33,371 bases of DNA from an uncultured Eubacteriales bacterium (GTDB taxonomy: Bacteria > Bacillota > Clostridia > Christensenellales > Aristaeellaceae). Position 1 is the first letter of the stretch. Each line of letters opens with the position of its first letter. A program made the position numbers and the translations under genes. The stretch lies in contig CADANQ010000027.1 in assembly GCA_902789365.1 (NCBI GenBank), positions 1 through 33,371 of the forward strand, written 5' to 3'. Shown here in pieces: positions 1 to 7,242 of this stretch. The notes under the pieces are model-generated. The model was not told the DNA's origin. It saw nothing but the letters and a program-made list of their open reading frames with translations, and did no database searches.

Positions 1-1
1 G

Positions 2-256
2 CGGGAGACCCGGTATCAGGACCGGCCGGCGACGGAAAACAGGTGGATGAGGATCGCCTCCGCCGCCTTTGCCATGAGGCGCAAGACCTTTCTGAACAAC
101 GCGGCGCAGTTCCTTGGGATGAGCAGGGAACAGGCGGCCGCCTGGCTTTCCTCCTGCGGGATCGATCCCGGACGGCGGGGGGAGACCTTCACCCTGGAAG
201 AAACCTTCCGCCTTGCGGAGGCGGACGAATTTTTTGCCCCGGCGGGGGTGAAATAA
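2..256 (+). CDS. rsmA: 16S rRNA dimethyladenosine transferase RsmA (KsgA), C-terminal part
   Basis: This is the last 84 codons of a gene whose start lies left of the window. The reading frame is open from base 2. RsmA dimethylates two adjacent adenines in the 3' terminal hairpin of 16S rRNA during small-subunit assembly. The visible part is the C-terminal helical domain: the family's hallmark (A-x-F-A-x-RRK-T-x-x-N) is present as AFAMRRKTFLNN, followed by a short helix (position of an MSREQAAAWL segment) and the usual end in which an L-x-L-E-E-T/F-x-x-L-A pattern closes the protein. The N-terminal Rossmann domain and its SAM motif are off the window, so identification rests on the tail only. 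It converges on rpmB, with a shared terminator between the two. Confidence 0.85.
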   Translation, partial: RETRYQDRPATENRWMRIASAAFAMRRKTFLNNAAQFLGMSREQAAAWLSSCGIDPGRRGETFTLEETFRLAEADEFFAPAGVK

Positions 257-282
257 GCCGGTCACGCCGGGAAAAAAAGCAT

Positions 283-322
283 ATAAAAACGGACCGTCCT
301 CATGGGAACGGCCCGTTTTTAT
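283..322. terminator. Bidirectional Rho-independent terminator between rsmA and rpmB
   Basis: A 15-bp inverted repeat with A-tract and T-tract ends: the left arm is ATAAAAACGGACCGT and the right arm ACGGCCCGTTTTTAT, with one G-U type pair and a 10-base loop. Because the arms begin with A's and end with T's, it can stop transcripts from both the rsmA side (+) and the rpmB side (-). Confidence 0.85.
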
Positions 323-334
323 AAGACCCGGGTC

Positions 335-568
335 TCAGGCTTCAACGGCGGCTTCTCCGGCAGGGGCTTTAACCTCGCGGACAGCGCGCTGCACATAACC
401 GCTGCGCAGGCAACGGGTGCACACATTGGCGTGCAGGGTGGTGCCGCCGACGACGATGCGGACCTTCTGAACGTTGGGAGCCCAGACACGGTTGGTTTTC
501 CGGTTGGAATGGCTCACGTTGTGACCGGTCAGAAGACCTTTTCCGCAAACCTCACAAAACTTGCCCAT
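335..568 (-). CDS. rpmB: 50S ribosomal protein L28
   Basis: A 77-residue large-subunit protein. It begins MGKFCEVCGKG and contains the family core G-H-N-V-S-H-S-N-R-K-T-N-R, followed by P-N-V-Q and the R-x-x-V-G-G region. Cysteines 5 and 8 pair with Cys50 and Cys53 (V-C-T-R-C), so this is the zinc-binding form of L28 rather than the cysteine-free paralogue many Firmicutes also carry. A GGAGGT Shine-Dalgarno site sits 7-9 bases before the ATG. The C-terminal 12 residues are Ala/Glu rich. It stands alone behind its own promoter. Confidence 0.95.
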   Translation of the reverse strand: MGKFCEVCGKGLLTGHNVSHSNRKTNRVWAPNVQKVRIVVGGTTLHANVCTRCLRSGYVQRAVREVKAPAGEAAVEA

Positions 569-643
569 AACTCATTACCTCCAAGGGAATGCTCAGGTGA
601 ATGGTCGTCAGACCATGACACATTCCAAATTAACAGCTTAACG

Positions 644-672
644 ATTATATCATACCACCGCGGACTTTGCAA
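644..672 (-). promoter_or_regulatory. Sigma-A promoter of rpmB
   Basis: On the minus strand: -35 TTGCAA (667-672), 17-base spacer, -10 TATAAT (644-649). The roughly 70-base leader before the rpmB start contains a perfect 6-bp hairpin, ATGGTC-GTCA-GACCAT (601-616), and a small TTAA-CAGC-TTAA repeat (631-642) just downstream of the -10. Either could be an operator or leader structure; no function is assigned. Confidence 0.8.
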
Positions 673-744
673 GCGCAACTTTTCCCGTTTTCGCCTGTTT
701 TTCCGTGATTTTTGCGGTTTTCCGGCAGGCGCCGGGAAGAAAGA

Positions 745-1305
745 TCATTCCTTGACGGAGCCGTCCGGATTGAAAAGGGGCAGGTGCTCCAGGAAAAGAA
801 TGTCCTTGCGCTCCCTGGCGGCGCCTTCGGCCAGGATGGCCATCCTGCCGACGATGATGCCGCCCGCTTCCTCAACCAGCTTTTCCACGGCCTTGAGGGA
901 TTCGCCCGTGGAGATGACGTCGTCCACAATCAGCACGCGCTTGCCGCGCATGGCGTCGGCGTCTTCCTGGTCGATGCACAGCGTCTGCTTTTTGGCGGTG
1001 GTGATGGAAGTGACCTCGGTGGAGAAGATGTTGCGCATGTAGAGCTTCGGGGCCTTGCGCGCGATGAGGTAGCGGTTTTCACCATTCTGGCGCGCCATCT
1101 CATATACCAGCGGGATGCCCTTGGATTCCGCGGTGATCAGGATATCGTGCTCGGGAGCGATTTTAAGCAGCTCCCTGGCGGAGGCGACGGTCAGCTCCAC
1201 ATCGCCGAAAATGACGAAAGCGCCGATATACAATTGGTCGTTGACCCGGCAGAGGGGAAGCCTGCGCTCAAGGCCGGCCACGTGCAGGTCGTAATAATCC
1301 TTCAT
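745..1305 (-). CDS. Type I phosphoribosyltransferase, adenine-phosphoribosyltransferase-like
   Basis: A 186-residue cytosolic enzyme. The PRPP-binding signature V-L-I-V-D-D-V-I-S-T-G-E-S lies at residues 124-136, and an earlier substrate-side motif (I-T-A-E-S-K-G-I-P) at about 57-65. The length and the E-S-K-G-I-P element resemble adenine phosphoribosyltransferase, which salvages adenine to AMP, but the base specificity cannot be read from sequence, so no symbol is given. The start is set at MKDYY because a GGAGGT site lies 9-10 bases upstream and the promoter's -10 lies 45 bases upstream; the open frame extends further but would cross the promoter. It is a single-gene unit. No convincing terminator is visible downstream before rpmB. 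Confidence 0.8.
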   Translation of the reverse strand: MKDYYDLHVAGLERRLPLCRVNDQLYIGAFVIFGDVELTVASARELLKIAPEHDILITAESKGIPLVYEMARQNGENRYLIARKAPKLYMRNIFSTEVTSITTAKKQTLCIDQEDADAMRGKRVLIVDDVISTGESLKAVEKLVEEAGGIIVGRMAILAEGAARERKDILFLEHLPLFNPDGSVKE

Positions 1306-1349
1306 TTTGCATAACCTCCGGTTGTGAATGATGTTCTGGAAGCGAATTG

Positions 1350-1378
1350 AGTATACAATGGCGGGCACCGGGTGTCAA
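1350..1378 (-). promoter_or_regulatory. Sigma-A promoter of the phosphoribosyltransferase gene
   Basis: On the minus strand: consensus -35 TTGACA (1373-1378), 17-base spacer and -10 TATACT (1350-1355). It starts only 22 bases past the stop codon of the upstream AAA-ATPase gene, and no terminator separates the two, so read-through from the ATPase operon is possible. Confidence 0.85.
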
Positions 1379-1399
1379 GGACGCTTTGTGAAGGACGGA

Positions 1400-2740
1400 T
1401 CAGTTTTCCGTATCCTCCGGGGCGCCTTCCTTTTCGCCGTCCTCCGGTTCCTCTGATTTTGTTTCGTCGGCCTTCGGCTCTTCGTCCTTTGCTTCGCCGG
1501 CCTTCGTTTCCCCGTCCCGCTTTGCCCCGGCGGGGATTTCGGAGAGGGAAGAGGCCAGGGAAGAAACGTCGGCCATCAGGTCCCTGACGGCGCTTTCGGC
1601 GGCGGCCTTTTCCAGGCTGTTGCCGTCGGATTCCTCGGCGGCGGCCATGAGGTCCGCGGCGGTGATTTCCATCAGCCTTTCGCGGGTCAATTCTCCCGTC
1701 TCCTGACTGAGCCTGTCCGCCTGATTGGAAATGGCGTTCTCAAACAGGTTGCGGACGCCGCGCCCGTTGCCGAAGCCCTTGACATCTTTGCTCTTTTCCC
1801 TGAGGATTTCGGGAAGGAGGGCTTTGGCGTCTTCCGACAGGGAATAGCAGCTTTTGCCGCAGCGCATCTCAAAGATGCCGACAAGCTCGTCCACGGTGTA
1901 GTCCGGGAACTGCATGAAGCGGTTGAAGCGGCTTTCCAGGCCGGGGTTGGAGGAAATAAAGGACTGCATCAGCTCGGTATAACCGGCCACAATCACGATG
2001 AGGTCGTCCCTGTGGTCCTCCATGGCCTTCAGGATGGTGTCCACGGCCTCCTGGCCGTAATCGGTGCCGCCCCTGTTTTCGGTCAGGGCGTAGGCTTCGT
2101 CGATGAAAAGCACCCCGCCCAGGGCCTTGTTGATGACCTCCTGGGTCTTGAGAGCGGTCTGCCCCACATAGCCTGCCACCAGGCCCGAACGGTCCACCTC
2201 CACCAGGTGGCCTTTACTGAGGATGCCAAGGCATTTGTAAATGCGGGCCATCAGCCGGGCGATCATGGTTTTGCCGGTGCCCGGGTTCCCCGAAAAGACC
2301 ATGTGCAGGGACAAATCGGGGGTGGGCAGGTCCGCCGCCTGGCGGGCCTTCATGATCCCGATCCAGTTGATCAGGGAATTAACCTCGGATTTGATGACGC
2401 TCAGGCCGATGTAGGAATCCAGCTCCGCCTTCAGGTCCTCAATGGTTTCCTCGGGTTCCTTCTCTTCCTGTTCGGGCGCGGCGGCTGGAGCGGCTTCCGG
2501 GACGGAGGCTTTTTCGCTCTTCGGTTCGTCCGCTTTGGCGTCCTTTTTTTCGGTGACGGGGGAAGCGGGAGAAACGGGGGAAGCGGGGGAGACCAGGTCC
2601 CTGAAGGGATCCATGGCGCTCTTTGAGGTCAGTTCGGTGTGCAGGCCCCAGAGATCGTCGGAGATGCTTTTGAACTGTTTCCTGAGCATATCCTGCAAAA
2701 GGTCGTTTTGTAGGCTGATAATCTCATCCTTGCGGTCCAT
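1400..2740 (-). CDS. CbbX/SpoVK-type AAA+ ATPase with acidic low-complexity flanks
   Basis: A 446-residue protein with one AAA+ module of the CbbX/SpoVK type. Walker A G-N-P-G-T-G-K-T is at about 151-158, Walker B V-L-F-I-D-E-A-Y at about 210-217, sensor region I-V-I-V-A-G-Y at about 248-254, and an N-P-G-L-E-S-R-F arginine-finger segment at about 265-272. The first ~95 residues hold a short predicted helix, then a Ser/Pro/Glu/Lys-rich linker with an SPASPV repeat; the last ~60 residues are highly acidic and repetitive (T-K, E-E-P, A-D-E). These flanks look disordered and are not part of the usual domain. The ATG at 2740 has a GGGAG site 8 bases upstream; a GTG at 2749 is possible but its spacing is poor. 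It overlaps the preceding zinc-ribbon gene by 17 bases. The remodelled substrate is unknown. Confidence 0.85.
   Translation of the reverse strand: MDRKDEIISLQNDLLQDMLRKQFKSISDDLWGLHTELTSKSAMDPFRDLVSPASPVSPASPVTEKKDAKADEPKSEKASVPEAAPAAAPEQEEKEPEETIEDLKAELDSYIGLSVIKSEVNSLINWIGIMKARQAADLPTPDLSLHMVFSGNPGTGKTMIARLMARIYKCLGILSKGHLVEVDRSGLVAGYVGQTALKTQEVINKALGGVLFIDEAYALTENRGGTDYGQEAVDTILKAMEDHRDDLIVIVAGYTELMQSFISSNPGLESRFNRFMQFPDYTVDELVGIFEMRCGKSCYSLSEDAKALLPEILREKSKDVKGFGNGRGVRNLFENAISNQADRLSQETGELTRERLMEITAADLMAAAEESDGNSLEKAAAESAVRDLMADVSSLASSLSEIPAGAKRDGETKAGEAKDEEPKADETKSEEPEDGEKEGAPEDTEN
2557..2592. repeat. Two-copy 18-base tandem repeat inside the AAA ATPase gene
   Basis: Two adjacent 18-base units (2557-2574 and 2575-2592) that begin CGGGGGAAGCGGG and differ at a few positions. 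In frame they encode the doubled SPASPV segment of the linker. Such repeats change length easily by slippage. Confidence 0.75.
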
Positions 2741-2945
2741 TTTTATCACTCCCGTTTTTTATTTCTTTGTCGGCGCCGGAAGGGCCGGACGGATCCGACC
2801 GCATCCGGAGAAAGGTCTCCCTGGAGATTACGCTGTCCGTGCCCAGACAGGCGGAGCAGCGGGTCAGGCAGACGGGACAGACGCAGGACGCGGAGGTTTC
2901 CGCGTGTTCCATAAATTCCCCGCAATTGGGGCAGGAGCATCTCAT
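2724..2945 (-). CDS. Small cysteine-rich zinc-ribbon protein
   Basis: A 73-residue protein with eight cysteines in its first 33 residues (3, 5, 8, 21, 23, 26, 30, 33), spaced as C-x-C-x2-C and C-x-C-x2-C-x3-C-x2-C, consistent with two zinc sites. The rest is polar and low in hydrophobic residues. The family is not recognised. The gene is supported by its own strong promoter (2973-3001), an AAAGGAG site about 11 bases before the ATG at 2945, and a 17-base overlap with the AAA ATPase start, implying translational coupling. A longer in-frame extension exists upstream but would cross the promoter, so it is not used. By context it may act with the ATPase, for example as adaptor or regulator; this is inference only. 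Confidence 0.7.
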   Translation of the reverse strand: MRCSCPNCGEFMEHAETSASCVCPVCLTRCSACLGTDSVISRETFLRMRSDPSGPSGADKEIKNGSDKNGPQG

Positions 2946-2972
2946 TGAAGGCACAACTCCTTTCAAGATGCA

Positions 2973-3001
2973 AGTATAGCATATAACCCGATATTGTTCA
3001 A
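2973..3001 (-). promoter_or_regulatory. Sigma-A promoter of the zinc-ribbon/AAA ATPase operon
   Basis: On the minus strand: -35 TTGAAC (2996-3001), 17-base spacer, -10 TATACT (2973-2978). It is divergent from the plus-strand promoter at 3102, with about 100 GC-rich bases between them in which nothing else is recognised. Confidence 0.8.
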
Positions 3002-3101
3002 AGGGAAATTGCCCGCCTTTTCCGCGGGTTATCCGGCGTTTTGCCCGCGCGTGTACGTGATTCCGGGCGTCCTGCGTCCGGCGCGCCCGCTTCCGCTGTG
3101 A

Positions 3102-3130
3102 TTGCAAGCGCCTGAGATTTGTTGTATAAT
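3102..3130 (+). promoter_or_regulatory. Sigma-A promoter of the GT-C/GtrA operon
   Basis: -35 TTGCAA (3102-3107), 17-base spacer, -10 TATAAT (3125-3130). Both hexamers and the spacing equal those of the rpmB promoter. The expected transcript start is about 20 bases before the ribosome-binding site. Confidence 0.85.
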
Positions 3131-3158
3131 AACGAAAAACTTCCAAGGAGACGCCGGC

Positions 3159-5186
3159 ATGCTGTCTGTTTTGTATTTGTTGGTTTACCTGGCCGCGGGG
3201 GTCGGGATGGTTCGCCTGCTGCTTCCCCGGTTCAGGATGATCGGCAGAATTTATCTGGGCCTGTGCCTTGGCCTGCTTTTATGCATGTGGCTTCCGGCTG
3301 TCATGGCTTTTCCCCTGGGATTTACCGTGACGGGGCACCTGGCAGCGCTGGCGCTCCTCGCGGCGGCCGGGGGCGTCTGCTGGCTGATCAGGGACCGCAG
3401 GCCGGCGCGGGAATGGGACGACGGGGACCGGAAGCTTTTACTCACGGTGCTTATGATCGCCCTCCCTCTGACGGCACTGTCGGTTTACCTGGAATCAACC
3501 CATACCCTCGCGCCGCGGAGCGACGGACTGCACTGCGGGCAGAGCACCTACGGGGATTTGAACCTGCACCTTGCCATCGTCACATCCCTCAGGAACGCCT
3601 CCTTCCCCGCGGATTACAGCATTTTTCCCGGAGAGATGCTGGCCTATCCCTTCCTTACGGACAGTCTTTCCACCAGCATGATGCTGTTCGGCATGGGACT
3701 CAGGAGCGCGGTGGTCTTTCCGTCGGCGGTGATGCTCTTCCTGGCCTTTTCGGGGTATTGCCTGCTGACCGGCCGCATCGCCGAACGCACGGCGGGAGCG
3801 AGGCTGGCCGTGCTGCTCTTTTTCCTCAACGGCGGCCTGGGGTTCCTGTATGCCTTTGATATGATCGGCGTCAGCCTCGGGACGGATTCCGTGAACCAGC
3901 TCCAGTCCGGCAGCGGCTTTGCGCAGCGGCTCGGCAACATGCTTAACGGGTATTACACCGCGCCGACGAATCACACGGAGCAGGCCTATTACAACCTGCG
4001 CTGGAGCAATATCATCTGCGACATGCTCATCCCCCAGCGGACCACCCTCGGCGGATACTGCATGGTAATCCCCTGCCTGTACCTTGTATACGATACCATG
4101 GTCCCGCCCCGGGCGGGGAAAAGCGAGGACCCGGAATGCCTTGCGGGAACGGGGAACATGCTGCGGCGAACCGTTCTTATGGGCGTGATGGGCGGCGCGC
4201 TCCCGATGCTCCATACTCATTCCTTCGCCGCCCTGGCCATGATCAGCCTGGGCTGGATGGCGTATGACCTGTTTTTCTGCGCCGTCGAAAAACGGCCCTT
4301 CCTCAGACGCCTCATCCCCTGGGCGGTATACGGGGCGACGGCCGCGCTGCTTGCTCTGCCCCAGCTGTTTGTGTGGACCTTCGGGCAGATGAAGGGGAGC
4401 GACCATTTTATCAGCTTCCATTTCAACTGGGTCAACAATTCCGGCTCCCACGGGCTCAGGGACGGGTATCTCTGGTTCTACGTCAAAAACATCGGCTTGC
4501 CGTTTGTGTTTTTTATCCTTTCGCTTTTCGAAAAATCGCCGCGCAGGCGTTTCCTGGCCGCCGGCGCCATGGTGGCTTTTATCTGCGCGGAGTTCATCCA
4601 GTTCCAGCCCAACGAATATGACAACAACAAGCTCTTTTACATCTGGTATATGTTCGCGGCGGTTCTGGCGGCGGATTACGCCGCTCAACTGTTTGAAAAG
4701 CTCAGGGGCTGGCGCTCGAGGTATGTGATTGCCGCGATTTGCGCTGTCGTATTCTTCGCTTCGGCGGCAATCACCGTCGGCAGGGAATGGGTGAGCGATT
4801 ACAGGCTGTTCGGAAACGAGGACGCGGAGGCGGCGCGCTACATCGAGGAGAATACCGGGGAACATGATGTCTTTATGACCTGGACCCAGCATATCAACCC
4901 GGTGTCCTCCCTTGCGGGCCGGACCATCGTCTGCGGCCCGGACCTGTGGCTGTGGTATCATGGCTTTACCACCTGGGACAGACAGAATGAGATCCGCGCC
5001 TTTTACGCAAATCCGGAGGAAAACCTTGGAATTCTTGAAAAATACGGGGTCCGGTATATCTTTGTCGGCAGCTATGAGCGCGCCGAACTGTCGGTGGACA
5101 CCGAGGGCCTGGAGGCAGTGGCCGACAAGGTCTTTGAATCGTCCCGGGGCGAAATCACCGTCTACCGGGTGAAGGCGGGGGAATGA
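3159..5186 (+). CDS. Multi-pass membrane protein, putative GT-C-fold glycosyltransferase
   Basis: A 675-residue integral membrane protein with about a dozen hydrophobic segments and a soluble C-terminal domain of roughly 130 residues. The first large outside loop carries an acidic G-D-L-N-L-H-L motif (Asp at about residue 133), the position where GT-C enzymes that use lipid-linked sugars place a catalytic Asp. A second notable motif, N-E-Y-D-N-N-K-L-F-Y, precedes the last membrane segments. The C-terminal part (A-R-Y-I-E-E-N-T, then G-V-R-Y-I-F-V-G) resembles the tails of bacterial GT39-like membrane transferases. The start at 3159 has AAGGAG 8 bases upstream; the frame is open further back but would overlap the promoter. 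It is first in an operon with a small unknown gene and GtrA, which suggests sugar decoration of an envelope polymer. The acceptor is unknown. Confidence 0.7.
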   Translation: MLSVLYLLVYLAAGVGMVRLLLPRFRMIGRIYLGLCLGLLLCMWLPAVMAFPLGFTVTGHLAALALLAAAGGVCWLIRDRRPAREWDDGDRKLLLTVLMIALPLTALSVYLESTHTLAPRSDGLHCGQSTYGDLNLHLAIVTSLRNASFPADYSIFPGEMLAYPFLTDSLSTSMMLFGMGLRSAVVFPSAVMLFLAFSGYCLLTGRIAERTAGARLAVLLFFLNGGLGFLYAFDMIGVSLGTDSVNQLQSGSGFAQRLGNMLNGYYTAPTNHTEQAYYNLRWSNIICDMLIPQRTTLGGYCMVIPCLYLVYDTMVPPRAGKSEDPECLAGTGNMLRRTVLMGVMGGALPMLHTHSFAALAMISLGWMAYDLFFCAVEKRPFLRRLIPWAVYGATAALLALPQLFVWTFGQMKGSDHFISFHFNWVNNSGSHGLRDGYLWFYVKNIGLPFVFFILSLFEKSPRRRFLAAGAMVAFICAEFIQFQPNEYDNNKLFYIWYMFAAVLAADYAAQLFEKLRGWRSRYVIAAICAVVFFASAAITVGREWVSDYRLFGNEDAEAARYIEENTGEHDVFMTWTQHINPVSSLAGRTIVCGPDLWLWYHGFTTWDRQNEIRAFYANPEENLGILEKYGVRYIFVGSYERAELSVDTEGLEAVADKVFESSRGEITVYRVKAGE

Positions 5187-5443
5187 TGGAACGGTTTTTT
5201 GTGTATTCCCGGGATCATGCCCGGCCCATCCGCCTGATGGTGCTTCCGGAGGACGGGGACAGGGCGAAATATATCAATGTAATCTGCGTGGAATGGGACT
5301 CGGAAACGCTGAGGTACATTAAAAACTCGATCCGGGACAAAAAACTCCGCGCGATCCCCCTGGAAAGGGTGCTGTCGGCTTCCTATGCCAGAGGCGACGA
5401 CGGGGAGACCATGCAGTATGAAAGGCAGGACGGCGATGAATAA
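5183..5443 (+). CDS. Conserved-looking 86-aa protein of unknown function
   Basis: A short soluble protein starting in an ATGA overlap with the stop of the GT-C gene and overlapping the next gene (GtrA) by 8 bases, so it is almost certainly translated as part of the operon. It has no signal peptide, membrane segment or cysteine cluster. The pattern is charged beta-rich (R-P-I-R-L-M-V-L-P, Y-I-N-V-I-C-V-E-W), then I-P-L-E-R-V-L-S-A-S-Y-A-R-G-D-D-G, which has the look of a conserved motif. The family is not recognised. Start could be the first or second of two adjacent ATGs (5183 or 5186). The tight coupling argues for a role with its neighbours, but no activity can be proposed. Confidence 0.75.
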   Translation: MMERFFVYSRDHARPIRLMVLPEDGDRAKYINVICVEWDSETLRYIKNSIRDKKLRAIPLERVLSASYARGDDGETMQYERQDGDE

Positions 5444-5924
5444 GATCAGAGCGCTGCTTCGGAGCGCGGTCCGTAAAGTCCGCGGTGTCTGGGACGACGA
5501 GGCGCGGCGGAAGGAGCTTATCTGGTATATCGTATTCGGTGTGCTGACCACGGCGGTCAATTACGCGGTTTACTGGGTGATGAGGAACGTGACCGGGATG
5601 GACCGGGTAATGCAGGACAGCGACGCCTACAGGATCAGGGCGAACGTCAGCAACCTGACGGCGTGGGTCCTGTCGGTCCTTTTTGCCTTCGTGACCAACA
5701 AAAAATACGTTTTCCGCAGCGGAAAGGGCATGGGGAGCGGCGCAGGGCGGGAGCTGGCCCTGTTTTTCCTGTCCAGAATCGCGTCCTATCTGATTTTTGA
5801 CCTGGCGCTTTTCACGCTGTGCCTGTATTTCATGCCGGATCTTATCGACAAGCTTCTGATGAACGTGCTGGTTGTGATATTCAATTATTTTATGAGCAAG
5901 ATTGTGGTATTCCGGAAAAAATGA
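5436..5924 (+). CDS. GtrA-family membrane protein
   Basis: A 162-residue protein with four membrane segments (about 29-49, 70-88, 108-131 and 139-156), the size and topology of GtrA/DPMS-like proteins. The two conserved loops are present: F-V-T-N-K-K-Y-V-F (about 85-93) after segment two and N-Y-F-M-S-K-I-V-V-F (about 150-159) at the end. GtrA proteins are linked to moving lipid-carried sugars across the membrane for glycosylation of surface polymers or wall teichoic acids. The ATG at 5436 overlaps the previous gene's stop by 8 bases. With the GT-C-like transferase at the head of the operon, a pathway of carrier flipping and outside transfer is plausible. A strong terminator follows directly. 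Confidence 0.9.
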   Translation: MNKIRALLRSAVRKVRGVWDDEARRKELIWYIVFGVLTTAVNYAVYWVMRNVTGMDRVMQDSDAYRIRANVSNLTAWVLSVLFAFVTNKKYVFRSGKGMGSGAGRELALFFLSRIASYLIFDLALFTLCLYFMPDLIDKLLMNVLVVIFNYFMSKIVVFRKK

Positions 5925-5926
5925 AC

Positions 5927-5978
5927 CGGCCGCACGTGCGTCAGTCCCGCGGCTTCCGCACGTGCAGGCCGTTTTTTT
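5927..5978 (+). terminator. Rho-independent terminator of the GT-C/GtrA operon
   Basis: Arms CGGCCGCACGTGCG (5927-5940) and CGCACGTGCAGGCCG (5957-5971) pair with a single-base bulge around a 16-base loop and are followed by seven T's (5972-5978). In the minus direction the hairpin is followed by a weaker T-rich stretch, so it may also stop the convergent anti-sigma transcript. Confidence 0.9.
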
Positions 5979-5988
5979 GCCTGCTGAT

Positions 5989-7242
5989 TCAGTTGATGGG
6001 ATAGGTTTCCGTGATCCACGCCTTCCATGCGGCAAAGGATGTGTCGAAATCCGTTCCGAACGCTTCCGAAAAAGTCTGTTTTTCCAGACAGTAGCCGCAA
6101 AGCGCCTCAAAGCCGTACTGCCTGTCCAGCCAGCCGACGAAGGAGGCCGCCATGATCGGGCTCATCGAGGCGTCCTGTTCATAGGTTTCGGGAGAGCCTG
6201 AATACCCGTAGGCCCTGGTCAGCGGCGAACTTTCGGCGGGGGTGCCCCATCGCTTGCTGACCAGTCCTTTGTCCAGGCACACGCGGGAAATGACGTTGAA
6301 CTGGAGCAGAATATCGGCATTTGTCACATTTTCATACTTTCCGCCCGCGTCCGCATACAGATCGTCATATGGTACGGATGCGGAGGGATCCGTCAGGAAA
6401 AGGAATTCGGAATAAGGATCAAGGCATCCGGCGATATACCAGGACAGACCGATCTGTCCCCACGCGAGATGCGGCGTGCCAAGGATTGCCTGCACATAAT
6501 AACCGTCGCGGTTCCAGTACCCTGCGCCAAGGTTCAGCAGGATGCGGTCCTCTTCGTTCCGGAACATAAAAGCCTCGTCCTTCCGGACATTGATCTCTAC
6601 CATCTTGTCCGCGGTTTCCGACGGATAATTATTCCTGCCGCCCTCTTTCAGGCAGGAGCGAATGAACCGGATGCTCCTGTCGGTGCGGCTGATATACGCG
6701 GGCAGATACGTTTTCAGGGGCTCTCCGCGGCTCCGCAGCAGCGGGATATAGACGGACATGTGGAACTGATCGTCCTGCACATCGAGCGTTACCGCTTCTT
6801 CGGCTTTGTCGGGGATCACCATTTCGTCATAACGGTCCGTACCGGTGATTACCAGCGCCCTGGTTTCCTCATCGTAGATGACGGCCGGCAGTTCGATCCG
6901 CTGCTCCAGCTCGCTGATTGTCCTCGCGTCTGCCTCGGCTTTCCGCCGGCCGGTTTTTGCGATAAAAAACGCGGTGAACCCGAGAATGAGCACGGCGCAT
7001 CCTGCGATAATCGCGATTCCGCGGATGCGGCGCCGGGAATCACGGACTTTTTTGAGATAATCGATCTCCCGCTGTTCGGCGAAGCGCGGTTCGCTGCTCG
7101 TCATTTCCAGGTAAACGCCGCGGCAGTCCGCGCATTCGGCAAGATGCGACTTTACCGCGTCCCCGGTCACGTCCGAGGTGAGACGGTCGATATAGGAAGG
7201 AAGCAGGTCTTTTACGATTTCGCAATTAAGCTTTGTTTTCAT
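5989..7242 (-). CDS. Zinc-finger anti-sigma factor with large extracytoplasmic domain
   Basis: A 417-residue single-pass membrane protein. The N-terminal anti-sigma domain has the zinc-finger ligands Cys7, His33, Cys37, Cys40 (H-x3-C-x2-C), which in this class bind and hold the partner ECF sigma factor. A basic stretch (R-R-R-I-R) precedes one membrane helix at about 74-95, leaving about 320 residues outside. The last half contains features resembling peptidase-MA-like domains: a G-L-S-W-Y-I-A-G segment (265-272), then A-S-F-V-G-W-L...Y-G and F-S-E-A-F-G...W near the end. The expected HExxH zinc motif is not present (H-L-A-W-G at 258-262), so it is probably a sensor, not a protease. Start overlaps the sigma gene by 17 bases, as usual for such pairs. 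Confidence 0.85.
   Translation of the reverse strand: MKTKLNCEIVKDLLPSYIDRLTSDVTGDAVKSHLAECADCRGVYLEMTSSEPRFAEQREIDYLKKVRDSRRRIRGIAIIAGCAVLILGFTAFFIAKTGRRKAEADARTISELEQRIELPAVIYDEETRALVITGTDRYDEMVIPDKAEEAVTLDVQDDQFHMSVYIPLLRSRGEPLKTYLPAYISRTDRSIRFIRSCLKEGGRNNYPSETADKMVEINVRKDEAFMFRNEEDRILLNLGAGYWNRDGYYVQAILGTPHLAWGQIGLSWYIAGCLDPYSEFLFLTDPSASVPYDDLYADAGGKYENVTNADILLQFNVISRVCLDKGLVSKRWGTPAESSPLTRAYGYSGSPETYEQDASMSPIMAASFVGWLDRQYGFEALCGYCLEKQTFSEAFGTDFDTSFAAWKAWITETYPIN

Noticed and set aside
302-1042. 246-codon plus-strand frame over rpmB and the phosphoribosyltransferase
   Set aside because: It runs antisense to two convincing genes and crosses their promoters and the intergenic gap.
2738-2749. 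GTG start at 2749 for the AAA ATPase
   Set aside because: The ATG at 2740 has the ribosome-binding site at the right distance; the GTG overlaps that site.
3495-4961. 488-codon minus-strand frame opposite the GT-C-like gene
   Set aside because: Antisense shadow rich in Arg, His and Glu; the plus-strand gene has a promoter, a ribosome-binding site and clear membrane segments.
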